The position numbers and the translations under genes were made by a program. Positions 33,594-46,480 of a stretch of DNA of 64,000 nucleotides are shown here, piece after piece. The stretch lies in NCBI GenBank assembly GCA_028023455.1, contig JAQFVV010006294.1:2073001-2137000 (forward strand). Direction: 5' to 3'. A model generated the notes under the pieces. The model saw only the letters and a program-made list of their open reading frames with translations. It ran no database searches and had not been told where the DNA came from. Origin of the DNA: Epiperipatus broadwayi (taxonomy: Eukaryota; Onychophora; Udeonychophora; Euonychophora; Peripatidae). The stretch's first letter is position 1. Each line of letters begins with the position of its first letter.

Positions 33594-36573
33594 ATTGATA
33601 TTATACAACATGTTTATTGGTAATCACTGAATATTAGAACTGCAATGTACTTGTTGCTGACATCATGAGGTGTAACTAAGTAATATCATATTGCAACCAA
33701 ATGACAGTATTTGATCATAATTGTTTTGTTATTTCTTACCATCCCATAATGCAATTTATTCTATCTTTTAAAAATTTAGAATTGCTCTATAAATATGAAT
33801 GAGCTCTGCATCATTACAATACATATATTTATTACTTTTTTATTATAAAATATGCATTCAATGTTTTTTTTGTTTTTTATCAGTGTACACTTTATTTTAT
33901 ATCAGTATCATCTCTAAAAAGCTAGATCACCTTCTTTCATTTCATATTTCTTTTGTTCTTTTGCTTGTTAAGTGAACTAGAGATATCAAACATTTGAATC
34001 TCTATGCTCATATTGACATTTCAATATTTCTCCATTATGCCATTCTCATGCATTCTTCCTTTATATTCTCACCCAAGGTAAAAACCAGTTTCTATATTCT
34101 TTTAACTTGATATTGAAGTGCAATAATTCTTTATCCTTTTATAAAATGTTAAAACCAGATAAAAACTAGCCACCACCTTATAAGAGTGGTGTAATTGGAG
34201 ATGTGTCAAGCTGTGACTTGGATATTAAAGTACTGCTTTTTGATACTTCTAGTTCAGCTGATGAGCAAAGATTGCTTACAAAATGCATGCATAGTGAGAA
34301 ATGTGTGACTTTCTATACTGGATGATGGTTGTGATATGATAGAGTTGAGATATTCACTAATAAAAAGACACAAAAACCTTGAATATATAAGTTAGAAATA
34401 AAAAAAACCACCTAGAATATAAATTTTAAAATGCCATGGGAATCGGAGATGTGAAATCATATTTATACAAAAGGATTTAAAATAATGCTGCAAATTACTA
34501 TAATACAGACAAACTAATAATTCATTTAAATAGAAAATACCATATGGCAAGGGGTAATTAAGAGACAAATTAGCATAGCTACATGTCATGATCTGGCCTA
34601 TCAATTTTGGTCCTTTGAGCCAGCCTTAAAAAGTGAACATGTTAAATTTATTGAAAAGATTTATTTAAAATAATGTAAAAGAAAAAACAATGCATTAAAT
34701 AAAAATAAATATACTTATTATATATATATATTGTAACCAAACAAGCTCAAATTAATTACATTATAAGCTGCATAATAAAATAGATAAATGTATAAATTGT
34801 CATATGGGTGCATGAGCATACTAGATATAACATGTGTATCACTTAAATACAAAGGTTTGGGCAATTAGAATTAAAAATTAGTCTACAGATTTTTTTTATA
34901 TAATGCTATTAAATATTTTTATAAAGGAAATATATTTTGTAAAAGTGAAAACAATGAAAAAGAAATGTATAACTTATACTATGTAAAGGAAGAAAGAAAA
35001 ATAATTTTGAAGCAGTAAGAATTTGAATTGCATAGTTTATAAAACTATAAAGTATTTTGTGTTCCTTCTGATTTACCTTCTAAATGAGACTTTAAATAAA
35101 TAATTTGCCCATTTTTATAAAAATTAAATGGCAAATCTAAATATATTATTGAAAATTATGGGTTACTAAAAAATTAACTTAAATTTTAAAAAAAAACGAT
35201 TTTTTTTTCTTTTGTTTATTTAATTAAAAAATGATATAATTTAAAAGTATGTTTTCACAACATGTTGTGAAATGAACATTTATTCCTGTAAATAGTAAGA
35301 AGTTTTCAAATAAAACATTTGTTGAGTACAGATTATAGTCAAAGATGTGAAAACAACAAGTGAGATATAAATAGATAATAAACAAACAACTTAACACAAA
35401 TAGGAGGAACTGCTGGATGACAGTTTTTCATGAAATAATTTGGATAGCTGTATCTTGCTGTCTGTTTTAAAGTATTTTTTAAATACTCCATTTATAACAG
35501 CAAGTTATGATGACTTCAGCTAGCGGAAAACTATCTCATATGCATGGCTAGAAAACCAACTACCGCACTAATCAAAGCACCAGGAATTATGCAATTAGAT
35601 CCAGACACTAACATTGAAGTTCTCTAGAACCAGCCATTACCTGCTTTAATTATGCTGTGAGGAGGGAAATTGATTGTGCTATAAAACCCACTACATCTCT
35701 ATCTAATTCCATCAGTACCCAAGGAGGATAACTGCTGACCTGGATGAACTAATTAAGACCTGTTTATAAATATAGTAAAAGAATACCTGCAGAAAACTAT
35801 GCTTGCGATCTTTTCAAACTTTACACATGATAAGATCATATCAACATATTTTTTCTAAGGCCTTAATTTAAAATAATTCTAATAATTATTACTTTTATTA
35901 TCTTTATTGTTTTGTATTATGTTTATTATACTTAATAGTAGTTGGAAAAATATAAGCAACATGTTTATATATCTATTATTACTAAATTGTCAATTTATTT
36001 TTGTTAGTAATCACTTTAGTTTCCAAACCTTAGGATATTAACAGTCATTATAGTATTAATATCCACAATTCTGAGAAATTATTCAATCCATTAGATGACA
36101 TGCATGCATAATGATAATTTATAAATGATGATGATCAAGTGTTAATAAGTTTTCAAAAAGTAAACTTTTTATTCAAAAGATTTTTTTAAAATTAATACTT
36201 TTGGAGTAATGATAACTAGTTTAACCTTCAATTCTAGGTTATAAGTCATCATCATCATCAATGGCTGGTTAATATTATTGTATATATTTGAATTTAACCA
36301 TTTTTATTTGAATGTATATTGGCCATAATATAAATATTTGTTTGCTCACCTAAAATTTTCATTATAGTATATTCAATATAATATATTTAGTACTTATTTT
36401 AAATTCAATGCCTTTTTAAGCAGGTGCCTTATCACCCCAGTTATGGGATTAAGCCTGGCTACATTGAAATTTGTTGTTATTGAAGTAAGAAAGATTTTGA
36501 TATGAAATAATACAAGTTATATAAAAGATTATAAAGTTGTAATTATTTATTAAGTGCACAGGAAGTATATGTA
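33594..36573. other. Intergenic stretch
   Basis: No gene seen. An AT run ending TTGTAACC at 34723-34738 recurs at 46915-46933 and may be a SINE tail read on the minus strand. 35500-35760 is less AT-rich and contains CTATAAAACCC (35679-35689), a possible TATA element, but no LTR boundaries were found. 36245-36258 is a short CAT run. Confidence 0.3.
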
Positions 36574-37071
36574 AATACTTTTAAGACAGGCCATAATCTA
36601 TATCAAATGCGTCTTGAAATTTATAATAGTCAAGCAATATCTTTATTTTGCCAATAGAGGGACTTCTCAAATCACAACACAAGATAGTGACTTTTGTAAA
36701 GATAAGAGTGGCCATCTTATCCCTAACCTAAATTTTCACTTATATAGGCCAATCTGAAGTATCTTGATTTGAGAGCATGAAGCTGTTGTTCTCTTCACTG
36801 TTTAAGTCCACTATTCAATTTGTAAAGGAAATAATGGACTTAAACAGTGGAGAGAACAATAGCTTCACGCTCCCAAATCAAGATACTTCAGATTGACCTA
36901 TATAAATGGAAATTTAGGTTAAGGATAAGATGGCCGCTCTTATCTTTATAAAAGTCGCTATCTTGTGTCATGATTTGAGAGGTCCCTTTATCTGCAAAAT
37001 AAAAATATTGCTTGACTATTATAAATTTCAAGGCACATTTGATACAGGTTATAGCCTGTCTTAAAAGTATT
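36574..37071. mobile_element. Long palindromic MITE with TA target duplication
   Basis: Two arms of about 237 bp (36574-36810 and about 36834-37071) are inverted copies of each other, with a loop of about 23 bases. The ends are AATACTTTTAAGACAGGC and its complement, flanked by TA at 36572-36573 and 37072-37073. By eye roughly nine in ten arm positions pair. There is no ORF. TA targets suit a Tc1/mariner-type fold-back. Confidence 0.85.
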
Positions 37072-37560
37072 TATAAAAGATTAATGAGTGAGAGAGAGAG
37101 AAAAAAATTAATGCAAACACGATAACAATGGAAAGTAATATCTCCTAGTACTTTAAAATTATTAAACATAAAATTAATAACTTTCAAAAGAAAGGTTTTC
37201 GTGAATGAGAATACTATTACTGTATAAAATATATTTTATTTTTGATACAATACTAATAGATTAAAATAGAATTGTTTATATTTTTTGTATAATTAGCTTT
37301 TATATAAATTTGTAAGATTGGTGACTAATAGGATTTTAAAACTACTAATATCTGTAATATTATAATATAACTATAATATTTAAAAAATGTAGCTTCAATT
37401 TAATTAATTTTTTAAATGTTAATGTACAACTAGTTATCAATAAAACTGGATCAAAAGCTATTAAATGATTTTTGAGAACAAGACAGGAAAATTAAATGAG
37501 CAGATGTAAAAAGTATGATATCATAACTTGTAAACATAAAATTAACAATATATTAATAAT

Positions 37561-37711
37561 TAGAGATCACTCCATTACACATGCACTTTATGGATTTAAG
37601 TACTTAATGAATATTGTCCTTTCCAAACACAAGATAAAGTCTTTTGAAAAGATAGAATGAATCACTAAATGTTTAAATCTATAAAGCACATGTCTAGTGG
37701 AGTGATCTCTA
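37561..37711. mobile_element. Short palindromic MITE
   Basis: TAGAGATCACTCC at the left pairs with GGAGTGATCTCTA at the right. Pairing continues inwards (acacatgcactttatgg with cataaagcacatgt, with mismatches) for about 40 bp, and outwards into AATAAT/ATTATT. The unpaired centre is about 70 bp. Confidence 0.65.
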
Positions 37712-38113
37712 ATTATTATTACAGTTTAAAAACATAGCCTATATAAATAAATAACTCATTAAACAATATATTGTGTAGATAAATAACAATGCCTATAAAG
37801 CTAAAAATAAAAAGTTAATATGTGCGATTATTTTGTTCATGCTTTTCTGAGAATTGTCATAGAGAACAAATCTCGAGGCTTGTCTTAATATATTATCAGC
37901 AATTCAAAAAAAAAATCAAAAAATGGTTAGATATTTGATTCTCAGTGAACAAAGCTTAACAAGCAATGAAAATAATAAGTAGTTATAATTTTCAACTGTT
38001 ACTGTATTTAATGCCCTCACCATATTGAGAACAATAAGTATGATGTGTTAGCCCAAGTCTCCCTGCCCAATGGAACAGGGTAAATAAAACCATTAATATG
38101 TCTTCTATATGTT

Positions 38114-38178
38114 CACATGATCACTATCTCTTATACTAGCACATATTTGTTTATAAACAAAGAGATAGTGATCATGTG
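38114..38178. repeat. Perfect 18-bp hairpin
   Basis: CACATGATCACTATCTCT pairs exactly with AGAGATAGTGATCATGTG across a loop of about 29 bases. It lies at the upstream edge of repeat copy b. The sequence 'catcacatgatcatca' at 33274 and 'catcacatgctcacca' at 40298 resemble its arm, so it may be a rearranged end of the same repeat family. Confidence 0.65.
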
Positions 38179-38279
38179 ATGCTTAATAGTTTAACACCAA
38201 TCCTGCCTAATAGGGTAGTGGTGGCTATGGTTGTTAAAGAGCCAAAGACACCAAAATGTATGGATGCTGAACTGAGTTC

Positions 38280-38590
38280 AGACCCATATGACTATATAAG
38301 CTATTGAGCTTAAATTGAAAACATTTTTATGTTTTTCAATTTCATTCTCATAGTTTTGTAGTTAAGTAGAGATAAAAGGTGGGTGCTGGAGGGTTGCATT
38401 AGATCCTAAGATCTAGGTGCAGTGCTCTCAGATCAAAAGCTCCTCACTGACGATGGCCACAAGCCAGAAACTAGTCTGGGGATATTGGATGAGTAAGCAT
38501 TAGATAGGGATTTTATGCACAAGCCTTCTGGCATTCATTGATTACTCTGGTTGGCACAGGGTGGCAATACTGCATGGAGAGTTTTGCTTT
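38280..38590 (+). repeat. Three-copy dispersed repeat, copy b
   Basis: The fullest one-armed copy. It has the core aagatctaggtgcagtgctc, and GCATTAGATAGGGATTTTAT and the ggagagttttgc end are all present. Confidence 0.7.
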
Positions 38591-40334
38591 GTTTATCTTC
38601 TATATGTTCTATGTGATGTTAAATAAAGTAGGAGCTAAAACTAATGGTGATGTGATTACCTAATATTTGACTGCTGAATAAAGAATATTAACCACAAAGA
38701 TAGAAACCAAACCCAAAGAATTTATCTTACAAGATACTTTCTTATAGATTCTAATAAGGTATTAAAAATGCTTAACATGCACAAACTTTCAAAAGTTAAA
38801 TTGATGAGAGTTTATATATATATAGCCAGTCTTATTTGTGAGGCAAAAAAATCAACTGTCCTAAGATTCTGAAAAGAGATAAGTGAAAAAGTGAGACATA
38901 ATATTTTATAGAAAATAATTTTTGTTGCATTATCTAAATAAAATATAAAAAATGGTTTGGTAGCATTTTAATTGGAATATCCCTCCCCTCCCATTTTTTA
39001 AATCCAAAATACTTCATTTTCTAAATAATTTTTTTATTTACCTTTAAAATTTTTCTGAAGCATTTGTTTTTTAATCTTATCTATGAAATAAATTATTATT
39101 TATTAGTTTCAATATGCTGAAATGCACAGATGATAAAATAAATACAGTTCTTGAATGCTGTTAAAAGATAAAACTAAAAACTGCTATTGAAGCTTTAAAC
39201 TGATTTAATTGGACACTAAATATAGATTTGAAGGGAAGGGGAGTCATCTCAGATGCAAGTAATGCAACAATTCAACAAAAGTATTAATTCAATCTGTTCT
39301 GCTTTTTTTTTTTAAATAAATAAAAGGAATTACTAGAAACTTTCATTCTAGGTTCTCAAAATTTAATGTTACAAAAGATCTACAATAGCACACTGAAAGA
39401 ATATATTTGTATTGTGTATAAACTTAATCAATTCTTGTTTTTTTTTTATAAAAAAAAAAACCATTTGAAGCATTATTAATATTCTTTATTTCTGAAATTT
39501 TTTGTTGGTAAGTACGTAAATGTTTTAATTAAAGCAAGTAATGATATCTGCTATATTAGTCTCCTTTATGTACTCATCATATATCTTGGGTAATAGCTCA
39601 TTTTGTTAATCAACTTTGATTATTATACAAATGTATTATTTACTGTAAGCATATTTAATTTTTATAACATTGATATATATACATAACATAGATGCTTTAC
39701 ATGCATTAGTATACATATATAATATAAGATTACAGTATAAATAAAATTTTAAAAAAATAATAATACAACTATTAATAATAAAGACAGTGTACTTATTCAC
39801 ACACAAAAAAAAAAAAACTTACTATGACAGATGTTTATTTTTGAAAATAAAATAAATAATAAAGTAGAAGGCTTTGACTTTCTTAAAGCATTGATGTATC
39901 AGAACAATCCATCCTTATTTTAATTAAATATATTCAGAACAATATCTTTTTTCTTCAATAACTTTTTTCCTTATGAAAATAAAACCTTCAAAACAATGAG
40001 AGACCATATCTGCTGATAGCAAGAATACTATTATATTTTCATAAGGAAAAGTTCTTATTTGCAAGTATGTTTAAATTCTTTATCTGAAGGTTTACTCAGC
40101 CCAGAGTATTATGACTAACTGCTAATACTTGTTAATCATCCATGGTAGTTTGCTGTCACATATCATTCTCTTAACATAATTAATTATCATTTTATGTTAT
40201 CCAGAGTATGGTTAATTGCAATGAAATACAGTTGTTCTGGTACATTAATGTCTGGAAAAAGTTGAAGCCTGGCACCTAATTGTTTGAACCACTCAACATC
40301 ACATGCTCACCATTTTTTATAGTTATACAAGTTG
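38591..40334. other. AT-rich intergenic stretch
   Basis: No gene seen apart from a short block at about 40280-40320 (catcacatgctcacc) that resembles the start of repeat copy a. Confidence 0.35.
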
Positions 40335-40672
40335 TTTACACATAGGCAAAACTCTCCACACTAGTGCTACTCAGTGCAGACCAGAGTAATCAGTGGATGC
40401 AGGAGGGTTTGTGCATAAAATCTCTATCTAATGCCTAATAAGGCAAAAGATGGTTGTGAAGAATTGCATTGGATCCTAAGATCTAGGTGCAGTGTTCTCA
40501 GATCCAAGACTTCTCACTAATGAAATCCACATGTTAGAAACTAGTCTGGGTATATTGGATGAGTAAGCACTAAATAGAGATGCTATACACAAACCTTTCT
40601 GCATCCATTGGTTACTTAGGTTTGCACTGAGTGATGCTATTGTATGGAGAGTTTTGTCTCTGTGTAATTTAT
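40335..40672. mobile_element. Three-copy repeat, copy c, with long terminal inverted arms
   Basis: The left arm (about 40335-40437: TTTACACATAGGCAAAACTC, then tcc...) is the inverted form of the right arm (about 40556-40670, ending ggagagttttgtctctgtgtaaa). The core aagatctaggtgcag lies between them. Arms of about 105 bp make this the only copy of the family with both termini, so it is probably the true mobile form. Copies a and b have lost or replaced the left arm. Confidence 0.6.
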
Positions 40673-41659
40673 TGTTTATTTTATTTTAAAAAATAAAGAT
40701 ATACCACATGAAGTTTTCATTATTTTTTTGTGTTAATGAGAAAACATGTGTTCTCTATTATTAGTAATGATATTTTTAAAATCTAATTTATAGTATAATA
40801 TTAATTTGAATTTAAACCATATGCATAAAAAGCATCCATGTTGAATATGTATATGAATTTTAAAAATTATATATACTTACAGCAAAGTACACTAGTAAAC
40901 AAACATTCATTGTTTTGTTATTTTTAAATTTGTATTGATTATGATATTTATACGGTATCAATATAAACTGAAGGGTATATATGGGATCATGCAGATAAAG
41001 AAAATTATTAAATTTGTGCACAGAAAATGAAGGTGATTAAGGCTAATGGAAATCATTATTGTCCAAAAGCAAAAAATGAATATCCAACAAAAGCACTCCT
41101 GTTCTGAATATAGAAAATGAGCAAAGAATCATCATTTGAAGACAATTCAAGTAATTCTAACTTATAATATAGCATCATTATCAATTATTATCAAATATCA
41201 ACACTCATCCTTTGTGGTTGGTTTTTTTAAAAAAGGTATATTATAAAATCTGAAACTAATTATCATTTACCTTAGCCAAAAGACATAATAAAATTTAAAA
41301 AATTATTAATATTTCACATATATTAAATGTTAGAATACATACAATAATAAACATAAAAAAAACTGAGACCATTAACTTGAATGCTCTAGATCATCCTAAA
41401 CTATAAGTTTATTGGCCATTATTAAATTAATAATCATTATAAAATGTATATAAAGTGAGTGGACTTTAAAGGTGAATTTATAAAGTTAGAACCATATAAA
41501 TAATTCTAGAAAGAACTATGTAGATGTCACACACATTGGAATTTACCAAATGGATAGCTAAAGGAATAAAAACATTAAAAGAATAACCATATTCTTTTTT
41601 CGTTTTTTTTAATAAAGTTAATTAACAAATAAAAGAATTTAAAAAAACTGGGAAATGAT
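40673..41659. other. AT-rich intergenic stretch
   Basis: No gene or clear element seen. Confidence 0.35.
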
Positions 41660-42267
41660 TGTAGTATCCGCACTTACGACTGCTCCAAGGTTATAACTGC
41701 AAGTCATACTGTGCGGTCAGCAAATAACGTTTTACAATTCCCATGCTGTTTTTTCTTAACGAAGCTCTCCAAACGCATTGGTCTGCCATGAAGCTCTCCA
41801 AACGAATTGGTCTGCAACGAAACTCTCCAATGAATTGGTCTGCAACGCTCAGCCACGGATGCTCTCCAAGGCATGGTCTGCACCGACTGCTCTCCAATGA
41901 ATGGTCTGCAAGCGGCTGCTCTCCAAACGCATGGTCTGCAACTTGCTACTGCGTGACTGCTCTCTACAGCTCCCGATGTTACACTGCTCTCTACTCCCGT
42001 CTATATTACACTGCCCGATGTTACCCAGTGTTCTTATCACTCTCTGACAACTGCAACAATCAATCAATGCACTGACCAATAGAGTAACGCCTCTTATCTA
42101 GAAATATTTGTAATTAGCAAATATTTCTAGGAATTGTCGATCGCCATTACGTCAATGCACTAATTAAATTCCTCAGCTATCAGATCGCGATCTAAAAACA
42201 GCCTTACGAATAAATTCTAGTTTTTCTGGAGTGCACAAAAATGTCTGCCATTTTTACAAACACTACA
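41660..42267 (+). mobile_element. Solo LTR with 5-bp target duplication
   Basis: 608 bp beginning TGTAGTATCC and ending AAACACTACA, so the ends are TGTAGT...ACTACA. It is flanked by ATGAT at 41655-41659 and again at 42268-42272, a perfect 5-bp duplication. It is far more GC-rich than the surroundings and contains a minisatellite. AATAAA at 42211-42216, 51 bases before the end, favours the plus orientation. It also holds a 13-bp palindrome, CTAGAAATATTTG with its complement, at about 42098-42130. The 110-codon ORF through it is a by-product of the repeats. Confidence 0.85.
41755..42015. repeat. GC-rich minisatellite inside the solo LTR
   Basis: About six units of 28-40 bp have the form GCTCTCCAA-(A)CG-(C/A)ATTGGTCTGC. 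They are followed by two or three more diverged units with CTGCTCTCTAC and CCGATGTTACAC. Unit length and sequence drift from left to right. Confidence 0.75.
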
Positions 42268-43079
42268 ATGATAATGTGACAAATTCAAAATTAATACATA
42301 TAATCAATCCTATTCATATAATATGTATAATTTTTATTCATTTTGATTTTTTTTTTAATTAATTTTAAAGAGGTATTAATGAATAGTCCATAAACTCTTA
42401 AAAAGTAATGCCTTTTAATACCTGTAAATTTTTTTTGTCTTCACCACTTCTCGACCAGTTATGACTGATAAATAAGTTGGGTCATGCCAAATTTAATAAA
42501 AAATTGTTTCACACTCAAGACTTTGTGTGATGGCATATTATTATGACAATGTTTGTACTCCATATTAAACCCAAAATCAGGATGCTTCATTTTACTGCAA
42601 AACATGCAAATTTATAAAACTTGTAAACTTTAAATGCCTGGTCATTATGAATAAATTCTTCATTAAACCATTCATACACTTGTGTTTTATTCAGAGCAGC
42701 TTGCTTATAGGCTGATTTAAGCATTACAACTGTTTTCCCTACCATTTCCCCTAACAAAAAACAGAAATTTAAATTGTTCCAACTTTTCAGTCATTATAAA
42801 AATCACCAAATAAGTGAGCTGCCTTTGGCAGACTAATCTGATGTGATACACTGTAACTTCTCCTTTCTTGGAGTCAGGAATCTCTTGGACACTATGCCCA
42901 AAAAAAACCTGTTAGCCTTCCTTCCTTTCCATTCTCCATTCTGTTTCTCCCATATTCTTCTCTACCCTGTTCTTTCCATAACATAATCTTTGTTAACTCT
43001 ATGACCTATATATCTAAATCACTCGTATCCTTTCCCAAACCCAGCATAAAAACCCAAGATCCCACTTTCTGTATAATCT
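42268..43079. other. Stretch between solo LTR and LINE
   Basis: No gene seen. 42830-43080 is less AT-rich and may be the 3' untranslated part of the LINE remnant, which runs on the minus strand, but no LINE end could be fixed. Confidence 0.3.
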
Positions 43080-45085
43080 CATAACTTCATTATTTGTACC
43101 CTTTCTTCTTGGAGGCATTTACATTTTAACAGATGCCTAATATTTTCTATGCTTTTCTTACATAAGTTGCAGAATATGTAACCCATACTTTTCCATTTAT
43201 GTGCATATTCCCTTGTTGCTAAAGATCCTGTTTGAGCATTAAATCATAAATTAAATCACACCCAATATTCTGTTTACTTCTATGTATATTTAAACTCTTT
43301 TTACTCTCCATACTAGTCCTATCTCTCCACTTCCCTATTCTTTATTAATGCATCTATAATTCTATTCCATTCTTTGCCACTATAAAACTCAACAATCCTC
43401 CTAACACAATCATCCCATGTTTTATATAAGTATACTGACATAAAACCATTATACAAATCTTCTGCATACCATACTAACTTTCTCATCCATCTTGTTGCTT
43501 GTCCTACACTCATAACCCTATTAAATGCTATTTTGGCTATTCTCTTATTATCCATAAATTGCAATCTACTGAATATTTTTATTTTGCTTTTTGCATTTCT
43601 CATATAAAAACTTGACCATCCCATTTCTCCTTGAATTACCTCCTTTGTCATCCACACATCTGCATCTAATGCATGTCTTCCTACTTCTCTTTATATTTTT
43701 TTAAATAATCTAACACTCCTTTACTAACAGAATGCATTGTTACCATAAATTAACTGTGCTACTGTCACTCCCTTCCATACAATTATATCTACATCATAGT
43801 TATTATATAAAAACACTGTTAATTTCTTTATCACTCCTTTTCTTTGCTTCATTTATGAATTTTTTCTGCCATTCATCCACGAAAGTCCTCTGATTACTAA
43901 GATGATTCCTAAATACTCACCACATTTAACTTTATACCCCCCCCCCAATAAAAATGTTTTCTCTTCTCTTTCCCTAGCATTTATCATAATTTCTTTTGAT
44001 TTTTCTTCACTAAATTTAATTCCCATCTCTTTACTCATCTTTGCACATGTCTTCAGCATAACTTTCATATCTTCCCTACTTTCTATGCAGAAGAAGATAT
44101 GATCATCAAATAAAAGACCTGATAATGTATATACTCCCTTGCCACCTATTAATGGTATCTATACTCCCTCTTTCTAGTCTTTCTATTACTCTCCACTTCT
44201 CTCAAATATAAGAAAAACAAATTAAGACCTACACCATTTTTAACTTTAACTGATTCTATATTTTCTAATTGATATGTATAGTAATTATTTTCATACAAAC
44301 TCTTAATAAGATCCATTAAAGCTTTATTCATTCCTAAATTTACTAAACTTACCCATAATCTATTTCTATTTACTTGATTATGCTTTCTCTACATCTATAA
44401 AAATTATATATAACTGTCTACCTGTATTCCTACTCATGTCTCTAAGTTGTGTGACAATAAATAAACTATTTTCTATTCACCTATCCAATTGAAAATGATT
44501 TCTTCCATTATATTATTTTTTTACATGCACTTTGCGACTCTTCCAGCCATCATAAAAGCAAAAACTTTATATAACACTGATGTCACTGCTAATGGTCTAT
44601 AATTATTTAATTTTCTATGATCCTTACTCTTTCCTTTAAATAGTAGCTTTACTCTTGCATTATTTCAGCTATCTGAAAATTTTCTCTTCTGTGCCATCTT
44701 ATTAAAACATAATAGATTTAATTTTGGCATATTTCCTAAATTTATCACCATCTCTGCTGGCCATTTATCTAAACTTTTTGCCTTTCCACTTTTCAGTTTC
44801 TTTCCTGCCTCATTCAGTTCATTTTTTGTAAATCTAATATTTCTATTACTATATGCTTTCATGTTTGTTACCACTCTGTCCTTCATATCTACATATTTAT
44901 TTAAGATTGTCTTTAATTCTTCTCTAGAGCTTCACTCTATTCCCTTGTCTAGTAATATTATTCCCCCCACCCTACATTCCTTCTTATAATATATTTCCAA
45001 AACTTTTGACTTGCATCTCTTCCACTTTTATTAATATCCTCCAGCAATTTACTATTTAATTTCATTTTCTCTATATTGTGAGAGT
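43080..45085 (-). pseudogene. LINE (non-LTR retrotransposon) reverse transcriptase remnant
   Basis: Reading on the minus strand, fragments in changing frames appear in the order expected for a LINE. The region before RT reads KLLEDINKSGRDASQKFWKY (about 45055-44996). RT fingers include FTKNELNEAGKKLKSGKAKS (44830-44770). An RT motif near 44620-44525 has NNYRPLAVTSVLYKVF. The catalytic box LLFDDHIFF has its two Asp codons at 44107-44102. After a thumb and linker region (43657-43319), a C-terminal zinc knuckle CNLCKKSIENIRHLLKC lies at 43171-43121 (C-x2-C-x8-H-x3-C). FDDH stands where FADD/YADD is usual. Several frameshifts and stops make it inactive. No endonuclease domain is seen upstream, so the copy is 5'-truncated or decayed. 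The class is probably CR1/Jockey/RTE-like, not resolved. Confidence 0.85.
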
Positions 45086-46480
45086 ATGTAAACTTCTCTC
45101 ATACATATTGTAATAATATATGAACTTTTCACATACCTATACATGATTAATAGATACATTATATTTTTATACTATGTATATTTTAAATAAATACTTGTTT
45201 TAATAAAATTAAAACATTAAGATGATTTTTTTATTTTATTTATTTATCTAAAACAATTATTTAAACTAATTATTTTTACTAATCAGGACTTAAACATGGA
45301 AACAATCTTAGGTCAATATTGCATCCTAGCAACTAAACACAAAGAAAATAAATTTTTAGAGTCCAATTATTAATTATAATAATTAATAATAGAATTTGAA
45401 ATTGTGAAAAGCATATAGTATATTCAATATATGCTACTGGAAGTTGATTCCACTATAAAAACTGGACCAAATAATTTTTAAATTAATTCTATCTTTTGCC
45501 AATGTTCTAGATACTATGCTTAATCATTTTGGTGTTCAAAATCAGAACATACTAAAAGATGGATCAATAAAATAGTTTGAACAAACTTTCTTATTGATAT
45601 AAAATTTTCATTATAAAAAAAACTTTAACAGCACTCAATAAAAAGAGTAAATAAATAAATACTCTCAATTATTATTAATCATAATTTCAGAACAAAATTA
45701 TATCTATTTTCTGTTTATTAATTAAAGAAACTCAAGATCATTCTAAACCAGTATTCTAAGAAGACAAATTCAGTCAAAAAAATATTAAATTAAATATTTT
45801 AAGAAGATAAAAAAATAAGCATACATCATGGGTAAATACCATTCGTCATAGGATGAAATGCTATTCTTTTAAGTGAAACTAATATAATTTCATATTCCTA
45901 CTAAATGCCTAAGTATATGTATATTGCATCTATATAATTTTGAATAAAATTTCAATTGGTAGTGAAATAACCTGGAGATGTCAACTTCACACAATAGGAG
46001 GGATCCTAAATAACAAAATATTCTGATTGCCTCTTCAATGGTTGATAACCAAAGGACATAGAACTTTATCATTAAGGAACATTCTGAGTCTCATCATAAA
46101 AAGGAACAGGACAATACCATCAAACTTAATATATCTTATAATATTTGTGTGTTATGGGTTTTTGATATCTAAAAAATTTATTTCCTTTTCTTCCAAGACA
46201 CATTTATGTTGGAATACTCCATTCAAGAAAATTATTAGATGAAGAGGAAAGATTATTGTTTTAAACATTTAATTTTATTTAATAAAATTTAGGTCTTCCC
46301 ATTTTTTTTTAAAAGTGACATTGACTGAGTTAAATTTAAAAACAAATTCAATATGAAGGTAAGATTTTATTATCTTTTATATTGAACTTATTTCATGACA
46401 GAATAGAGTTTGTTTATTATTGACTAAATAACTTGATAATATTTGTTTATTATTCTTGTGTATATGATTAATATCCTTGA
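45086..46480. other. AT-rich intergenic stretch
   Basis: No gene seen. Minor ORFs here (60 and 71 codons) have no features beyond AT-rich composition. Confidence 0.35.

Noticed and set aside
41743-42075. 110-codon plus ORF with SKRIGLQRN-type repeats
   Set aside because: Translation of the minisatellite in the solo LTR.
43934-43944. C/G run as a polypurine tract
   Set aside because: Lies inside the LINE RT frame (Gly codons on the minus strand) with no LTR nearby.
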